From Xanthobacteraceae bacterium (GTDB taxonomy: Bacteria; Pseudomonadota; Alphaproteobacteria; Rhizobiales; Xanthobacteraceae), in NCBI GenBank assembly GCA_030044035.1, contig JASHWN010000069.1, positions 1-6,158 of the forward strand: a stretch of DNA of 6,158 nt, read 5' to 3'. A program made the translations under genes and the position numbers. Below, one piece after another: positions 5,028-6,158 of this stretch; the first letter of the stretch is position 1; each line of letters begins with the position of its first letter. The notes below the pieces were generated by a model. The model was not told where the DNA came from. It ran no database searches and worked only from the letters and a program-made list of their open reading frames with translations.

Positions 5028-6158
5028 GTGGCAAAAGCAGCGAAAAAGCCTCAAACCGCCGATCTTTTTGCCGATCTGTCCGAGCCGCGGCGCGGACCGG
5101 GGCGGCGCAGCGTTGGCGCGGCAACGCGCGGCTCGGCAGCCGAGTCCGGCTACACCGCCAAGCACATCGAGGTTTTGGAGGGGCTCGAACCGGTGCGCCG
5201 CCGCCCCGGCATGTATATCGGCGGCACCGACGAGAAGGCGCTGCACCACCTGTTCGCCGAGGTGATCGACAACGCCATGGACGAGGCGCTGGCCGGCCAC
5301 GCCGATTGGATCGAGGTCGAGATGGCGGCCGACGGCTTCGTCACCGTCACCGACAACGGCCGCGGCATCCCGGTCGATCCGCATCCGAAATTCAAGAACA
5401 AGTCGGCGCTCGAAGTGATCATGTGCACGCTGCACGCCGGCGGCAAATTCGACTCCAAGGTCTACGAGACCTCGGGCGGCCTGCACGGCGTCGGAGTCTC
5501 GGTCGCCAACGCGCTCTCCGAGCGCATGGAGGTCGAGGTCGCGCGCGGCCAGCGGCTGTACCGGATGGCGTTCGAGCGCGGCAAGCCGAAGAGCAAATTG
5601 CAGGAAGTCGGCAAGGCGCCGAACCGCCGCGGCACCAAGGTCCGCTTCCGGCCCGACCCGGACATTTTCGGCGCCAAGGCGCACTTCAAGCCCGAGCGCG
5701 TCTTCAAGATGACGCGCTCCAAGGCCTATCTGTTCGGCGGCGTCGAAATCCGCTGGTCGTGCGCCAAGGAATTATTGCGCGGCGTCGAGGATGTTCCCGA
5801 GCAGGCGACATTCCATTTCGCCGATGGGTTGCGCGATTATCTGTCCGATACGCTGGCCAGCGCCACGCTCGTTCATCCCGACATTTTCACCGGCAGTGCC
5901 GGCAAGATCGGCGTGCATGGCGGCGTGCAGTGGGCGGTGGCATGGACCGCCGACGCCGACGGCTTTCTCAACTCGTACTGCAACACGATTCCGACACCCG
6001 ATGGCGGCACCCACGAATCCGGCTTGCGCACCGCGCTCCTGCGCGGGCTGAAGGATCACGCCGAGCGGGTCGGCCAGGGCAAGCGCGCCGCCGCGATCAG
6101 CAGCGACGACGTGATGACCGGCGCCGGCGCGCTGCTCTCGGTGTTCATCCGCGAGCCG
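5028..6158 (+). CDS. parE: DNA topoisomerase IV subunit B (ATPase subunit), N-terminal part
   Basis: First 377 residues of ParE, open at the right edge. With ParC it forms the ParC2ParE2 enzyme that unlinks daughter chromosomes and relaxes supercoils using ATP. Seen: YTAKHIEVLEGLEPVRRRPGMYIGGTD, with Met62 in the MYIGG motif; the GHKL ATPase N-box EVIDNAMDEA with catalytic Glu78 and Mg-binding Asn82; DNGRGIP at 109-115, whose Asp109 binds adenine; GLHGVG (151-156), the ATP lid; and GGTHESGLRTAL in the transducer region. The window ends at VFIREP, just before the expected Gln-Thr-Lys loop. MYIGGTDEKALHHLFAEVIDNAMDEA reads as ParE rather than GyrB. Residues 2-45 are a basic, variable extension. 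Start choice: GTG 5028 follows GGGA at six bases and gives MAKAAKK; ATG 5016 and ATG 4968 are in-frame alternatives without clear ribosome binding sites. It is divergent from argC. Confidence 0.95.
   Translation, partial: MAKAAKKPQTADLFADLSEPRRGPGRRSVGAATRGSAAESGYTAKHIEVLEGLEPVRRRPGMYIGGTDEKALHHLFAEVIDNAMDEALAGHADWIEVEMAADGFVTVTDNGRGIPVDPHPKFKNKSALEVIMCTLHAGGKFDSKVYETSGGLHGVGVSVANALSERMEVEVARGQRLYRMAFERGKPKSKLQEVGKAPNRRGTKVRFRPDPDIFGAKAHFKPERVFKMTRSKAYLFGGVEIRWSCAKELLRGVEDVPEQATFHFADGLRDYLSDTLASATLVHPDIFTGSAGKIGVHGGVQWAVAWTADADGFLNSYCNTIPTPDGGTHESGLRTALLRGLKDHAERVGQGKRAAAISSDDVMTGAGALLSVFIREP

Noticed and set aside
4794..5684. 296-codon open frame on the minus strand through the start of parE
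   Set aside because: Most of it is antisense to well-supported parE coding sequence. Only its last 26 codons, downstream of a promoter, are kept as the leader peptide.
1..6158. tRNA, rRNA, CRISPR array, insertion sequence or transposase
   Set aside because: No repeat-spacer pattern, no conserved RNA gene sequence and no transposase-like protein were seen on either strand.

Overview
The window looks like a chromosomal segment of a high-GC alphaproteobacterium of the order Hyphomicrobiales (Rhizobiales), probably near Bradyrhizobium, Rhodopseudomonas or Rhodoplanes. This rests on protein style (class I PhaC, ArgC, ParE and an N-terminal aminotransferase of the kind often labelled LL-diaminopimelate aminotransferase in that order) and on base composition. 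It is an inference, not a database match.

Layout from left to right: the start of a PLP-dependent class I/II aminotransferase on the minus strand, cut by the left edge; a small lipoprotein on the minus strand; a 314-base divergent control region; phaC (PHA/PHB synthase) on the plus strand; a compact, lower-GC toxin-antitoxin module (Phd/YefM-type antitoxin plus VapC-type PIN ribonuclease) on the plus strand with its own promoter and tandem operator; argC on the minus strand, convergent with the toxin gene; a 334-base divergent control region; and the first 377 codons of parE (topoisomerase IV subunit B) on the plus strand, cut by the right edge.

Most of the window is housekeeping: polymer storage, arginine synthesis and chromosome decatenation. 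The toxin-antitoxin pair looks like a later insertion between phaC and argC.

The most interesting signal is in the argC/parE gap. Reading towards argC there is a sigma-70-like promoter (TTGACG, 17 bases, TATATG). Six bases after its -10 box is an ATG that opens a 26-residue ORF carrying five consecutive arginine codons and eight arginines in total. Between this ORF and argC there are mutually exclusive base-pairings ending in a perfect 7-bp GC hairpin. This has the layout of an amino-acid attenuator with a leaderless, arginine-sensing leader peptide upstream of an arginine-biosynthesis gene. The weak point is that the last hairpin has no U-tract. Two start sites also differ from the longest reading frames: phaC probably starts at a GTG with a good ribosome binding site, giving 601 residues, and the antitoxin start lies downstream of its operator.
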